DNA of 6,767 nucleotides, taken from positions 1 to 6,767 of the forward strand of contig DIDB01000030.1 in NCBI GenBank assembly GCA_002417905.1, read 5' to 3'. Positions 1 to 5,426 of this stretch are shown piece by piece. Below the pieces are notes generated by a model. That model worked only from the letters and a program-made list of their open reading frames with translations. It ran no database searches and was not told the DNA's origin. Every line of letters begins with the position of its first letter. Position 1 is the first letter of the stretch. Both the position numbers and the translations under genes were made by a program. The DNA comes from Pseudomonadaceae bacterium UBA5811. GTDB taxonomy: Bacteria; Pseudomonadota; Gammaproteobacteria; Pseudomonadales; Pseudomonadaceae.

Positions 1-245
1 GACCTGCCGCTGCCCGCCGTGGGAGATCGCACATGGCCGATGCCCATATCGCCCACCAGCCGCTGCATGTGCCGCTGCTGGAATACATCCCGGACCAGAC
101 CGTTATCCTTGCGCAGAAACAGCCGGCCCTCGTGGCAGGTCACGATACCGGCCGCATCCTGACCCCGGTGCTGCAGCACGGTAAGCGCATCATATAACGC
201 CTGGTTGATGCCGGACTTACCGACGATACCGACAATGCCACACAT
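1..245 (-). CDS. purF: Amidophosphoribosyltransferase (glutamine PRPP amidotransferase), N-terminal 81 residues, cut by left edge
   Basis: PurF catalyses the first committed step of purine synthesis: it moves ammonia from glutamine onto PRPP to give 5-phosphoribosylamine, in the cytoplasm. Only the start of the class II glutaminase domain is present. It opens with MCGIVGIVG, so Cys2 becomes the N-terminal nucleophile after Met removal. The [14 protein letters not shown] block (residues 21-34) follows, with the conserved Arg27, then [16 protein letters not shown] (58-73), with the glutamine-binding Arg73. All of these match E. coli PurF closely, with one residue fewer near position 40. Just after Arg73 comes Ser74, where family members I remember have Tyr (HVRYPTAG), and then GSGR in place of the usual Ser-rich run. 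The ATG is preceded by GAGGGG at 9 bases. The gene lies 81 bases after cvpA, the usual partner, and probably shares its transcript. Identification is firm; the last ten codons at the edge are less certain. Confidence 0.95.
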   Translation of the reverse strand, partial: MCGIVGIVGKSGINQALYDALTVLQHRGQDAAGIVTCHEGRLFLRKDNGLVRDVFQQRHMQRLVGDMGIGHVRSPTAGSGR

Positions 246-254
246 GCGAGAGAA

Positions 255-260
255 CCCCTC
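255..260 (-). promoter_or_regulatory. purF ribosome binding site, inside a small hairpin
   Basis: The minus strand reads GAGGGG here, 9 bases before the purF ATG, which supports that start. The site sits within an inverted repeat, CGAGGG-GTT-CTCTCG (261-247), with six pairs (one G-T) and a three-base loop, ending one base before the ATG. If it folds in the RNA it would hide the binding site. The sequence is directly visible; any regulatory role is inference. Confidence 0.6.
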
Positions 261-326
261 GAAAACATTACAGATTGCCAGAGCGGCCCGGAACCGGCGG
301 CCAGCCCGACGTTACACAGCAGAAAT

Positions 327-854
327 TCACTCCGGAAAGCCCGGAGCGGGCATGGAGCGGGCAGCGCCATCCGCCTGCCCCACCATGCCCAGGATGGTGG
401 TCTTGGACCAGTCCGCAATACGGAGAAAGGGTGGAACCAGCCGGGAGGCCTGCCACCAGGAATCATTCTGGACCGGAGCCAGACTGGCCAGCCCCACTAC
501 CAGCACCACCAGCAGGCAGCCACGGGCCGCCCCGAAGACCATGCCCAGCACCCGGTCAGTACCGGCCAGCCCGCTCACCCGGACCAGCTCGCCCAGCAGA
601 AAGCTGGCCAGCGAACCCAGCAGCAGTGTCAGCACAAATAGCAGGGCACAGGCAGCAATGACCTGCATGGAGGGTGTACTGATGTAATCGGCCAGATAAC
701 GGGAAAAGGCGCCACCGAACATCCAGGCCACAATGCCCGCCACGATCCAGATGGCCAGTGACAGGGCTTCCCGGACGAAGCCCCGCTTCAGGCTGATCAG
801 GCTGGAGATGGCAATGATTGCGATGATGGCCCAGTCGGCCCAGTTGAACGCCAT
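327..854 (-). CDS. cvpA: CvpA family inner-membrane protein
   Basis: This 175-residue protein belongs to the CvpA family, first known from colicin V production in E. coli and lying next to purF in many proteobacteria. Its biochemical role is still unclear; it has been linked to envelope homeostasis. Four hydrophobic segments are visible at about residues 7-21, 31-50, 64-90 and 102-126. The family motif SLKRGFVREALSL lies at 21-33 and GTDRVLGMVFGAARG at 98-112. A polar tail with DSWWQASRLVPPF (131-143) follows, and the last 20 residues are rich in Ala, Gly and Pro. E. coli CvpA is about 162 residues, so the length fits. The start MAFNWADWAI matches Pseudomonas-type CvpA. There is no strong ribosome binding site: a weak GAG lies 8 bases upstream. 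A 69-base gap with a promoter candidate separates it from the SPOR gene, and purF follows 81 bases later. Confidence 0.93.
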   Translation of the reverse strand: MAFNWADWAIIAIIAISSLISLKRGFVREALSLAIWIVAGIVAWMFGGAFSRYLADYISTPSMQVIAACALLFVLTLLLGSLASFLLGELVRVSGLAGTDRVLGMVFGAARGCLLVVLVVGLASLAPVQNDSWWQASRLVPPFLRIADWSKTTILGMVGQADGAARSMPAPGFPE

Positions 855-882
855 GGCTTTCGCTCATCCCGGAGAAAGGCGG

Positions 883-912
883 ATTCTAGCAGAGCCTGGC
901 CAGCCGGGTTAA
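883..912 (-). promoter_or_regulatory. Candidate sigma-70 promoter for cvpA-purF
   Basis: On the minus strand TTAACC (912-907, four of six bases like TTGACA) is followed after 18 bases by TAGAAT (888-883, five of six like TATAAT). The -10 box is preceded by TGC, giving the extended form TGCTAGAAT. Transcription would begin near 876, leaving a leader of about 20 bases before the cvpA ATG. It lies in the gap after the dedD-like stop. I see no recognisable PurR operator of the E. coli type (ACGCAAACGTTTGCGT). This is pattern matching only. Confidence 0.45.
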
Positions 913-923
913 GCCGTCACGGG

Positions 924-1472
924 CTACTGCCGCTCCGGCTGGAAACGCACCACAAAGCCGTTCAGCCCCTGCTGGCGCTGCAGCTGGTCACGCAGCCGGT
1001 CAGCCTCGTCCCGCTCGATCAGCGGCCCGACGAACACCCGGTTCATGCCGTCAAAAGTCCGTACATAAGCGTTATAGCTCTGGCTGCGCAATTTTTGCAC
1101 CAGAGCCTCGGCATTGGTCCGGCTGGACAGGCTGGCCAGCTGCACTGACCAGCTGACCGGCAGGTTGCTGGCATCCAGACGGCTGGCCGGGGCCGGTGCT
1201 GAAGCCTGGGCAGGCCGGCTTGTGGCGGGTGCCAGGCTGGCGCTGGCAGCTACCGGCTCCGGCGCAACCTCCGGACCAGACGGTGCCACCGGCTGCAGAT
1301 CCGTATTCGGCATGGCCGGCACCTGCGGGCGGGGGGGCACCTCAACGGCCAGCACCGGAACCGGCGGCGGTGTGTCCCGGCGACTGAACAGCATGGGAAG
1401 AAAAACCACCACCAGGGAACCCAGCACAATGGCTCCGACAATCCGCTGCCTGAGCTGCCTATCCAGCCACAT
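924..1472 (-). CDS. dedD: SPOR-domain membrane protein, DedD-like
   Basis: The protein (182 residues) is a bitopic inner-membrane protein of the DedD type. It has a short cytoplasmic N-terminus rich in Arg (MWLDRQLRQR), one membrane helix at about 12-29, a Pro/Ala-rich periplasmic linker (34-98) and a SPOR domain (about 106-177: SWSVQLASLSSRTNAEALV ... NRVFVGPL ... GFVVRFQ). SPOR domains bind glycan strands stripped of peptide stems, and E. coli DedD gathers at the division septum and aids constriction. The start at 1472 was chosen because it gives this N-terminus and sits behind a very strong ribosome binding site. Longer in-frame versions would read back into folC with a Trp/Arg-rich, non-family sequence. 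It overlaps the end of folC by 14 bases, so translation is probably coupled. The symbol rests on domain layout and gene position; pseudomonads often list it only as a SPOR protein. Confidence 0.88.
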   Translation of the reverse strand: MWLDRQLRQRIVGAIVLGSLVVVFLPMLFSRRDTPPPVPVLAVEVPPRPQVPAMPNTDLQPVAPSGPEVAPEPVAASASLAPATSRPAQASAPAPASRLDASNLPVSWSVQLASLSSRTNAEALVQKLRSQSYNAYVRTFDGMNRVFVGPLIERDEADRLRDQLQRQQGLNGFVVRFQPERQ

Positions 1473-2757
1473 AATGCCCTCCCTCCTCCGGAAAACGCTC
1501 CAGCCAGTCCAGCCCTTCGGCCACACAGTAAAATGATCCCAGCACCAGGATCTCATCATCCGGTGCGGCCCGTTGCAATAACAGATCCAGAGCAGCCGCC
1601 ACGGAGGACTGGACCTCTACCGGCTTCTGGCAGGCCTGAAGGGTCCGGGCCAGTTCCAGGGCGGGTCTGGCCCGGGGCGTAGGCAGGGTAACAGCCAGCC
1701 ACTCATCCACCTGAGGCAGCAGCGGCTCCAGTACCCCGGCCAGATCCTTGTCCGCCAGCAGGCCAAACACGGCCCAGCGCCGGCCAGCCGGCGGCTGGCG
1801 CTGCAACTGCCCGGCCAGCCAGGTGGCAGCATGGGAATTGTGGCCTACATCCAGCAGCATGGGCAGCAACTGGCCATCCGGCCGGCGCAGCCAACGGCGG
1901 TCCAGCCGGCCTGGCAGGCAGGCGGCCTGTAGGGCTGACCCTGGAGCCTGCAGATCTGGCTGCAGCAGCAGCATGGCCTGTAGTGCCACGGCGGCATTTT
2001 CCGGGGGCAGACTCAGTGCAGGCAATCCGGCAAAACGCACGGACTGTCCCTCCTGGCTGCGCCCCCACCAGCACCAGCCCTCACCGTCCGGCTGCAGGCC
2101 AAAATCCTGTCCCCTGATCCACAAGGGTGCACCCAGGGCTGCGGCCTGACGAACCATGACCTCTGGCGGTTCCGGATCGCCACAAACCACTGGCCGGCCC
2201 GGCCGGAAAATGCCGGCTTTTTCAAAGGCCACCTGCTCCCGGGTCGTACCCAGCCATTCGGCATGGTCCAGCCCAATACTGGTCACGATGGCCAGATCAG
2301 CATCCAGCAGATTGACCGCATCCAGCCGGCCACCCAGTCCGACCTCCAGCACCACCCCATCCAGCCCGGCCGCATGGAACAGCCAGAAAGCGGCCAGAGT
2401 GCCCATTTCAAAATAGGTCAGTGAAACATCACCCCGGGCGGCCTCTACCCGGGCAAAGGCGCTACAGAGCTGCGCATCCGTGACCGGCTGGCCATTGATC
2501 TGCACCCGCTCCCGGTAATGGCGCAGATGCGGCGATGCGTAAACACCAACCTTCAGGCCCTGCCCGGCCAGCAGGCTGGCCAGGAAGGCACAGGTCGACC
2601 CCTTGCCATTGGTGCCGGTTACCGTGACCACCCGGGGTGCAACCCGCTCCATGGCCAGTCGCTGGAAAACCGTCCGCACCCGCTCCAGACCCAGCTCGAT
2701 GGCGACCGGATGCAGCTGCTCCAGATAGGCCAGCCAGCTGGCCAGATCACGGGCCAT
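1459..2757 (-). CDS. folC: Dihydrofolate synthase / folylpolyglutamate synthase
   Basis: FolC adds L-glutamate to dihydropteroate to make dihydrofolate, and then lengthens the glutamate tail of folates, using ATP, in the cytoplasm. The 432-residue length is close to the 422 of E. coli. Visible Mur-ligase-type motifs are the P-loop TGTNGKGST (47-55), SPHL (75-78), the EVGLGGRLDAVN block (138-149), SIGLDH (160-165) and FEKAGI (178-183), where the Lys is the residue carbamylated in the family. The C-terminal domain has PGRLDRR (282-288), LDVGHN (302-307), ADKD (335-338) and LGSFYCVAE (406-414). The N-terminus begins MARDLASWLAYLEQLHP, usual for the family. The ATG is one base after the accD stop (TAG-T-ATG), so the pair is likely read by the same ribosomes. 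Its product supports purine synthesis, which fits purF downstream. No key residue appears to be missing. Confidence 0.97.
   Translation of the reverse strand: MARDLASWLAYLEQLHPVAIELGLERVRTVFQRLAMERVAPRVVTVTGTNGKGSTCAFLASLLAGQGLKVGVYASPHLRHYRERVQINGQPVTDAQLCSAFARVEAARGDVSLTYFEMGTLAAFWLFHAAGLDGVVLEVGLGGRLDAVNLLDADLAIVTSIGLDHAEWLGTTREQVAFEKAGIFRPGRPVVCGDPEPPEVMVRQAAALGAPLWIRGQDFGLQPDGEGWCWWGRSQEGQSVRFAGLPALSLPPENAAVALQAMLLLQPDLQAPGSALQAACLPGRLDRRWLRRPDGQLLPMLLDVGHNSHAATWLAGQLQRQPPAGRRWAVFGLLADKDLAGVLEPLLPQVDEWLAVTLPTPRARPALELARTLQACQKPVEVQSSVAAALDLLLQRAAPDDEILVLGSFYCVAEGLDWLERFPEEGGHYVAG
1477..1489 (-). promoter_or_regulatory. Strong ribosome binding site of the SPOR gene, inside folC
   Basis: The minus strand reads GGAGGAGGGAGGG, ending 4 bases before the ATG at 1472 and offering several overlapping matches to the anti-Shine-Dalgarno sequence, with GGAGG-type cores 7-12 bases upstream. 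The same bases encode the Pro-Glu-Glu-Gly-Gly stretch near the end of FolC. It fixes the SPOR start and suits a coupled gene whose start overlaps the previous stop. Confidence 0.8.
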
Positions 2758-2758
2758 A

Positions 2759-3691
2759 CTATTCCACCTGCCCGGCTACTCCATGCTCTGCGGACACTAC
2801 CGCCGCCAGGACCGGTGGCCAGGCCGGAGCCGGCAGGCCCTGCAGCTGGGCCAGCATCCGCGACAGCCGGGAGCGCAGTTCATTACGCGGAATAATCATA
2901 TCAATGGCACCATGATCCAGCAGAAACTCACTGCGCTGAAAACCTTCAGGCAATTTTTCCCGGACGGTCTGCTCTATCACCCGGGGCCCGGCAAAGCCCA
3001 CCAGAGCTTTGGGTTCAGCCACAATCAGGTCACCCAGCATGGCCAGACTGGCCGAAACACCACCATAAACCGGATCCGTCAGTACCGAAACAAAGGGCAG
3101 TCCCTCCTCGCGCATCCGGGCCAGCACGGCCGACGTCTTGGCCATCTGCATCAGGGAAATCAGTGCCTCCTGCATCCGGGCACCTCCGGAGGCCGCGAAA
3201 CAGACCAGACCAGAGCGCTGCTCCATGGCCACATTGGCCGCCCGGACAAACCGCTCGCCCACCACCGCGCCCATTGAGCCCCCCATAAAGCTGAACTCGA
3301 AGGCACAGGCCACTACCGGCAGGCCCTGTACCGAGCCACGCAGGGCGACCAGGGCATCCTTCTCCCCCGTCTGCTTCTGGGCTGCCGCCAGCCGGTCCCG
3401 GTATCTTTTGCTATCCCGGAATTTCAGCCGATCCACCGGCTCCAGCTCTGCACCAATCTCCTCGCGGACCGCCGGCTCCGGATCAAGGAACAGGTCAAGA
3501 CGGATCCGGGCGCTGATACGCATATGATGCTGGCATTTCGGACAGATATGCAGGGACTTTTCCAGCTCGGGCCGGTACAGCACGGCCTCGCAGGCCGGGC
3601 ACTTATGCCACAAGCCTTCCGGGATGGAGCTTTTTTTGACCTCAGAGCGCATGATCGAAGGGATCAGCTTGTCCACCAGCCAGTTGCTCAT
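2759..3691 (-). CDS. accD: Acetyl-CoA carboxylase, carboxyltransferase subunit beta
   Basis: AccD pairs with AccA to form the carboxyltransferase that passes the carboxyl group from carboxybiotin (on AccB) to acetyl-CoA, making malonyl-CoA for fatty-acid synthesis. The 310-residue protein has the N-terminal zinc ribbon, Cys31-x2-Cys34 and Cys50-x2-Cys53, followed by HHMRISAR. The crotonase-fold core contains [16 protein letters not shown] (82-97), [16 protein letters not shown] (135-150), [20 protein letters not shown] (167-186), [12 protein letters not shown] (204-215) and [20 protein letters not shown] (232-251). The start at 3691 gives [14 protein letters not shown], the pseudomonad form, and has GGAGAA 9 bases upstream. 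The frame stays open upstream to an ATG at 3811, but those 40 residues are unlike AccD. The gene follows a 162-base spacer with hairpins after trpF and is joined to folC. Identification is firm. Confidence 0.97.
   Translation of the reverse strand: MSNWLVDKLIPSIMRSEVKKSSIPEGLWHKCPACEAVLYRPELEKSLHICPKCQHHMRISARIRLDLFLDPEPAVREEIGAELEPVDRLKFRDSKRYRDRLAAAQKQTGEKDALVALRGSVQGLPVVACAFEFSFMGGSMGAVVGERFVRAANVAMEQRSGLVCFAASGGARMQEALISLMQMAKTSAVLARMREEGLPFVSVLTDPVYGGVSASLAMLGDLIVAEPKALVGFAGPRVIEQTVREKLPEGFQRSEFLLDHGAIDMIIPRNELRSRLSRMLAQLQGLPAPAWPPVLAAVVSAEHGVAGQVE
2763..2769 (-). promoter_or_regulatory. folC ribosome binding site within the accD end
   Basis: The minus strand reads AGGTGGA, 5 bases before the folC ATG, and encodes the last residues of AccD (Gln-Val-Glu). 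Together with the TAG-T-ATG junction it supports the ATG at 2757 and points to coupling between accD and folC. Confidence 0.6.
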
Positions 3692-3853
3692 GTTGCTATG
3701 TTCTCCGCAAATTTTATGGTGGCCTCCCACCGGGGAAGCCTGGCTGTCCCAGAAGACCGGCGCAACTGCGCCAGCCTTGTATGCCCGGCCTCCGGGCCAG
3801 GGCTGCTCCACGGCAGTCTGGGGCCTGCCGGAAGCCTCTGTTCTGTTGCGCGC
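3692..3853 (-). other. trpF-accD spacer with three consecutive small hairpins
   Basis: This 162-base gap is the longest non-coding stretch in the window. In transcript order it holds three inverted repeats: CGGCAG / CTGCCG around an 8-base loop (3830-3811), GCCCGG / CCGGGC around a 3-base loop (3797-3783), and CTGGCGC / GCGCCGG around AGTT with one G-T pair (3774-3757). None is followed by a run of T, so they do not look like standard terminators. I see no trpB or trpA remnant. The accD reading frame is open across about the nearest 120 bases. The stems are visible directly; a leader or attenuator role is speculative, and such stems are easy to find in GC-rich DNA. Confidence 0.4.
3701..3706 (-). 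promoter_or_regulatory. accD ribosome binding site
   Basis: The minus strand reads GGAGAA here, ending 9 bases before the ATG at 3691. It is the only purine-rich site near any possible accD start and supports the 310-residue form over the longer open frame. A TAAAAT stretch lies about 20 bases further upstream, but without a convincing -35 box. Confidence 0.55.
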
Positions 3854-4483
3854 TCAGAGCGGGCGACGGTTGCGAACCCTGGCCACAAACGCCCGGACCC
3901 GCTCCGGATCCTTGATCCCCCGGGCCAGCTCCACCCCGCCGCTGACATCCACCGCATAGGGCCGGACCTGGTGAATGGCCTGCTCCACATTCTCCACTGT
4001 CAGCCCGCCAGCCAGGATCAGCGGCCGGCAAAGGCCCGCCGGAATCTGCGACCAGTCAAACATCTGGCCGGTCCCTCCCGGAACCCCGGGCACAAAGCTG
4101 TCCAGCAAAATGGCACTGGCACCCGCATAGGCCCGGGCCTGCGCCTGCACATCATCGCCGGGCCGGACCCGCAGCGCCTTGAACCAGGGCCGGCCATGCC
4201 GTGCACAGTCCTCCGGAGATTCCTGGCCATGGAACTGCAGCATATCCAGCGGCACCGATGCCAAGATTTCATCAATCCGCCAGGCCGGGCAATCCACAAA
4301 CAGCCCCACGCTGGTCACAAAAGGCGGCAGGGCTGCAATAATTTCGCGGGCCTGGGCCGGGGTCACGGCCCGGGGACTGCCTTCATAAAACACCAGTCCG
4401 ATGGCATCAGCACCAGCTTCAGCCGCAACCAGTGCATCCTCGATCCGGGTAATCCCGCAGATTTTGCTGCGTACCACAGTCAA
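3854..4483 (-). CDS. trpF: Phosphoribosylanthranilate isomerase
   Basis: TrpF is a cytoplasmic TIM-barrel enzyme that isomerises N-(5-phosphoribosyl)anthranilate to CdRP, the third step of tryptophan synthesis. The 209-residue protein shows SKICGIT (6-12) with the catalytic Cys9, LDMLQFHG (79-86), KALRVRPGD (102-110), the catalytic Asp in LLD (128), then VPGVPGGTG (131-139), and the phosphate-binding LAGGL (157-161) and DVSGGVE (179-185). The start is a TTG: it gives [11 protein letters not shown], the same N-terminal length as Pseudomonas TrpF, and has GGGGA 6 bases upstream. No in-frame ATG lies near it; the ATG at 4499 is out of frame. A GTG two codons inside is the alternative. It is a stand-alone TrpF, not fused to TrpC, and no other trp gene is near, so it is probably kept here by neighbourhood rather than pathway. 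Confidence 0.95.
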   Translation of the reverse strand: MTVVRSKICGITRIEDALVAAEAGADAIGLVFYEGSPRAVTPAQAREIIAALPPFVTSVGLFVDCPAWRIDEILASVPLDMLQFHGQESPEDCARHGRPWFKALRVRPGDDVQAQARAYAGASAILLDSFVPGVPGGTGQMFDWSQIPAGLCRPLILAGGLTVENVEQAIHQVRPYAVDVSGGVELARGIKDPERVRAFVARVRNRRPL

Positions 4484-4489
4484 CGGGCG

Positions 4490-4494
4490 TCCCC
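4490..4494 (-). promoter_or_regulatory. trpF ribosome binding site supporting a TTG start
   Basis: The minus strand reads GGGGA, 6 bases before the TTG at 4483. Spacing to the internal GTG (4477) would be 12 bases, less favourable, so the site argues for the TTG. Confidence 0.45.
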
Positions 4495-4511
4495 ACCATG
4501 CAAAAGCGCCG

Positions 4512-4539
4512 ATACTAGCAAATGGGCGAAATGCCGCAA
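4512..4539 (-). promoter_or_regulatory. Possible weak promoter before trpF
   Basis: In the 65-base gap after truA the minus strand has TTGCGG (4539-4534) and, 16 bases on, TAGTAT (4517-4512) preceded by TGC, an extended -10 form. Each box matches the sigma-70 consensus only in part (three and four of six). Transcription would start near 4505, about 22 bases before the TTG. It could feed trpF-accD-folC-dedD, but the evidence is only pattern matching. Confidence 0.28.
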
Positions 4540-4548
4540 GCCCGTTGC

Positions 4549-5388
4549 TCAGTCGGACAGGGCAGACAGGAAATGGGGCCCCAGGAAACGCTCTGGCAGA
4601 CTGAACTCCGGCGGGTACTCCACCCGGACCAGATACAGGCCATAGGGATGGGCGGTCACCCCACCCTGCTTGCGCTGCCGTGAGGCCAGCACTTCAGCGG
4701 CCCACGCTACGGGGCGCTCTCCGGTACCGATTGCCATCAGCACTCCGGCGATATTGCGCACCATATGATGCAGGAAGGCATTGGCCCGGACATCAATGAC
4801 CATAAAGCGGCCCTGCTGCTGCAGCCGCAGGTGATGCAGCGTCTTGACCGGGGACCGGGCCTGGCACTGCTGGGCCCGGAATGCACTGAAGTCGTGGGTA
4901 CCGACCAGACACTGCCCGGCCTCCTGCATCCGCAGCAAGTCCAGTGGCCGGTGGTTCCAGGTCACTTCCCGGCCCATATGGGCCGGCCGTACCGGATCGT
5001 TGTAGATGACATAGCGGTAACGCCGGGCCACTGCACTGAACCGGGCATCAAAATGAGCCGGCATCGGCCGGGCCCAGGTCACGCTGATATCGTCGGGCAG
5101 GTTGGCATTGCTACCCATCACCCAGGCCTGCATGCTGCGTTCAACAGCCGTATCAAAATGCACCACCTGGCCACTGGCATGGACCCGGGCGTCAGTCCGG
5201 CCAGCACAACGCAGGCTGACCGGACTGCCCCCCGCCACCCGCTCCAGGGCCTTTTCCAGGGCAGCCTGTACGGAAGGCACTCCGGATGACTGGCGCTGGA
5301 AACCGCTGTAAGCCGTTCCCCGATACTCGACACCCAGGGCAATCCGCTGCAAATTCACAGCCGGATCAGGCAGCGCGGGGGCCACCAT
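4549..5388 (-). CDS. truA: tRNA pseudouridine(38-40) synthase TruA
   Basis: TruA converts uridines 38-40 in the anticodon arm of many tRNAs to pseudouridine. The 279-residue protein shows IALGVEYRG (16-24), [19 protein letters not shown] (30-48), the catalytic motif [20 protein letters not shown] (61-80) with Asp66, [10 protein letters not shown] (121-130), [10 protein letters not shown] (163-172), ARSPVKTL (177-184), [15 protein letters not shown] (203-217) and [13 protein letters not shown] (242-254). The residue after Asp66-Ala67 is Arg68, where I expect Gly (RTDAGVHA). The start is uncertain: ATG at 5388 gives an N-terminus of the length seen in Pseudomonas; ATG at 5409 (286 residues) and TTG at 5415 (288) are also in frame. 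None has a visible ribosome binding site, so translation may depend on ribosomes arriving from fimV, whose stop is 38 bases upstream of the chosen start. The fimV-truA-trpF order is conserved in many proteobacteria. Confidence 0.95.
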   Translation of the reverse strand: MVAPALPDPAVNLQRIALGVEYRGTAYSGFQRQSSGVPSVQAALEKALERVAGGSPVSLRCAGRTDARVHASGQVVHFDTAVERSMQAWVMGSNANLPDDISVTWARPMPAHFDARFSAVARRYRYVIYNDPVRPAHMGREVTWNHRPLDLLRMQEAGQCLVGTHDFSAFRAQQCQARSPVKTLHHLRLQQQGRFMVIDVRANAFLHHMVRNIAGVLMAIGTGERPVAWAAEVLASRQRKQGGVTAHPYGLYLVRVEYPPEFSLPERFLGPHFLSALSD

Positions 5389-5426
5389 AGAAAAAGATTC
5401 AGGACACATCAGCAAAAAACAGTCGG

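Noticed and set aside
1473..1559. Longer N-terminus for the SPOR protein
   Set aside because: It would read back through the end of folC as a Trp/Arg-rich sequence, whereas the 1472 ATG follows a strong ribosome binding site and gives a normal membrane anchor.
3062..3073. AccD reads [10 protein letters not shown] instead of E. coli DPTMGGVSAS
   Set aside because: As far as I recall, Pseudomonas-type AccD carries the same VY form, so it is a lineage trait rather than an oddity.
3708..3720. TAAAAT as an accD -10 box
   Set aside because: No reasonable -35 hexamer lies at 15-19 bases upstream; the best options match poorly.
3692..3811. AccD extended by 40 residues to an ATG at 3811
   Set aside because: The added residues do not resemble AccD, while the shorter form begins with the pseudomonad [12 protein letters not shown] and has a ribosome binding site.
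3692..3853. Remnant of trpBA between trpF and accD
   Set aside because: I found no tryptophan synthase-like residues in the frames I read through, and many gammaproteobacteria lack trpBA here, so no deletion needs to be invoked.
3524..4645. Long plus-strand open frame (373 residues) opposite accD, trpF and truA ends
   Set aside because: It spans three well-supported minus-strand genes and the spacer, has a His/Pro/Arg-rich sequence with no domain I recognise, and is the kind of shadow expected in GC-rich DNA.
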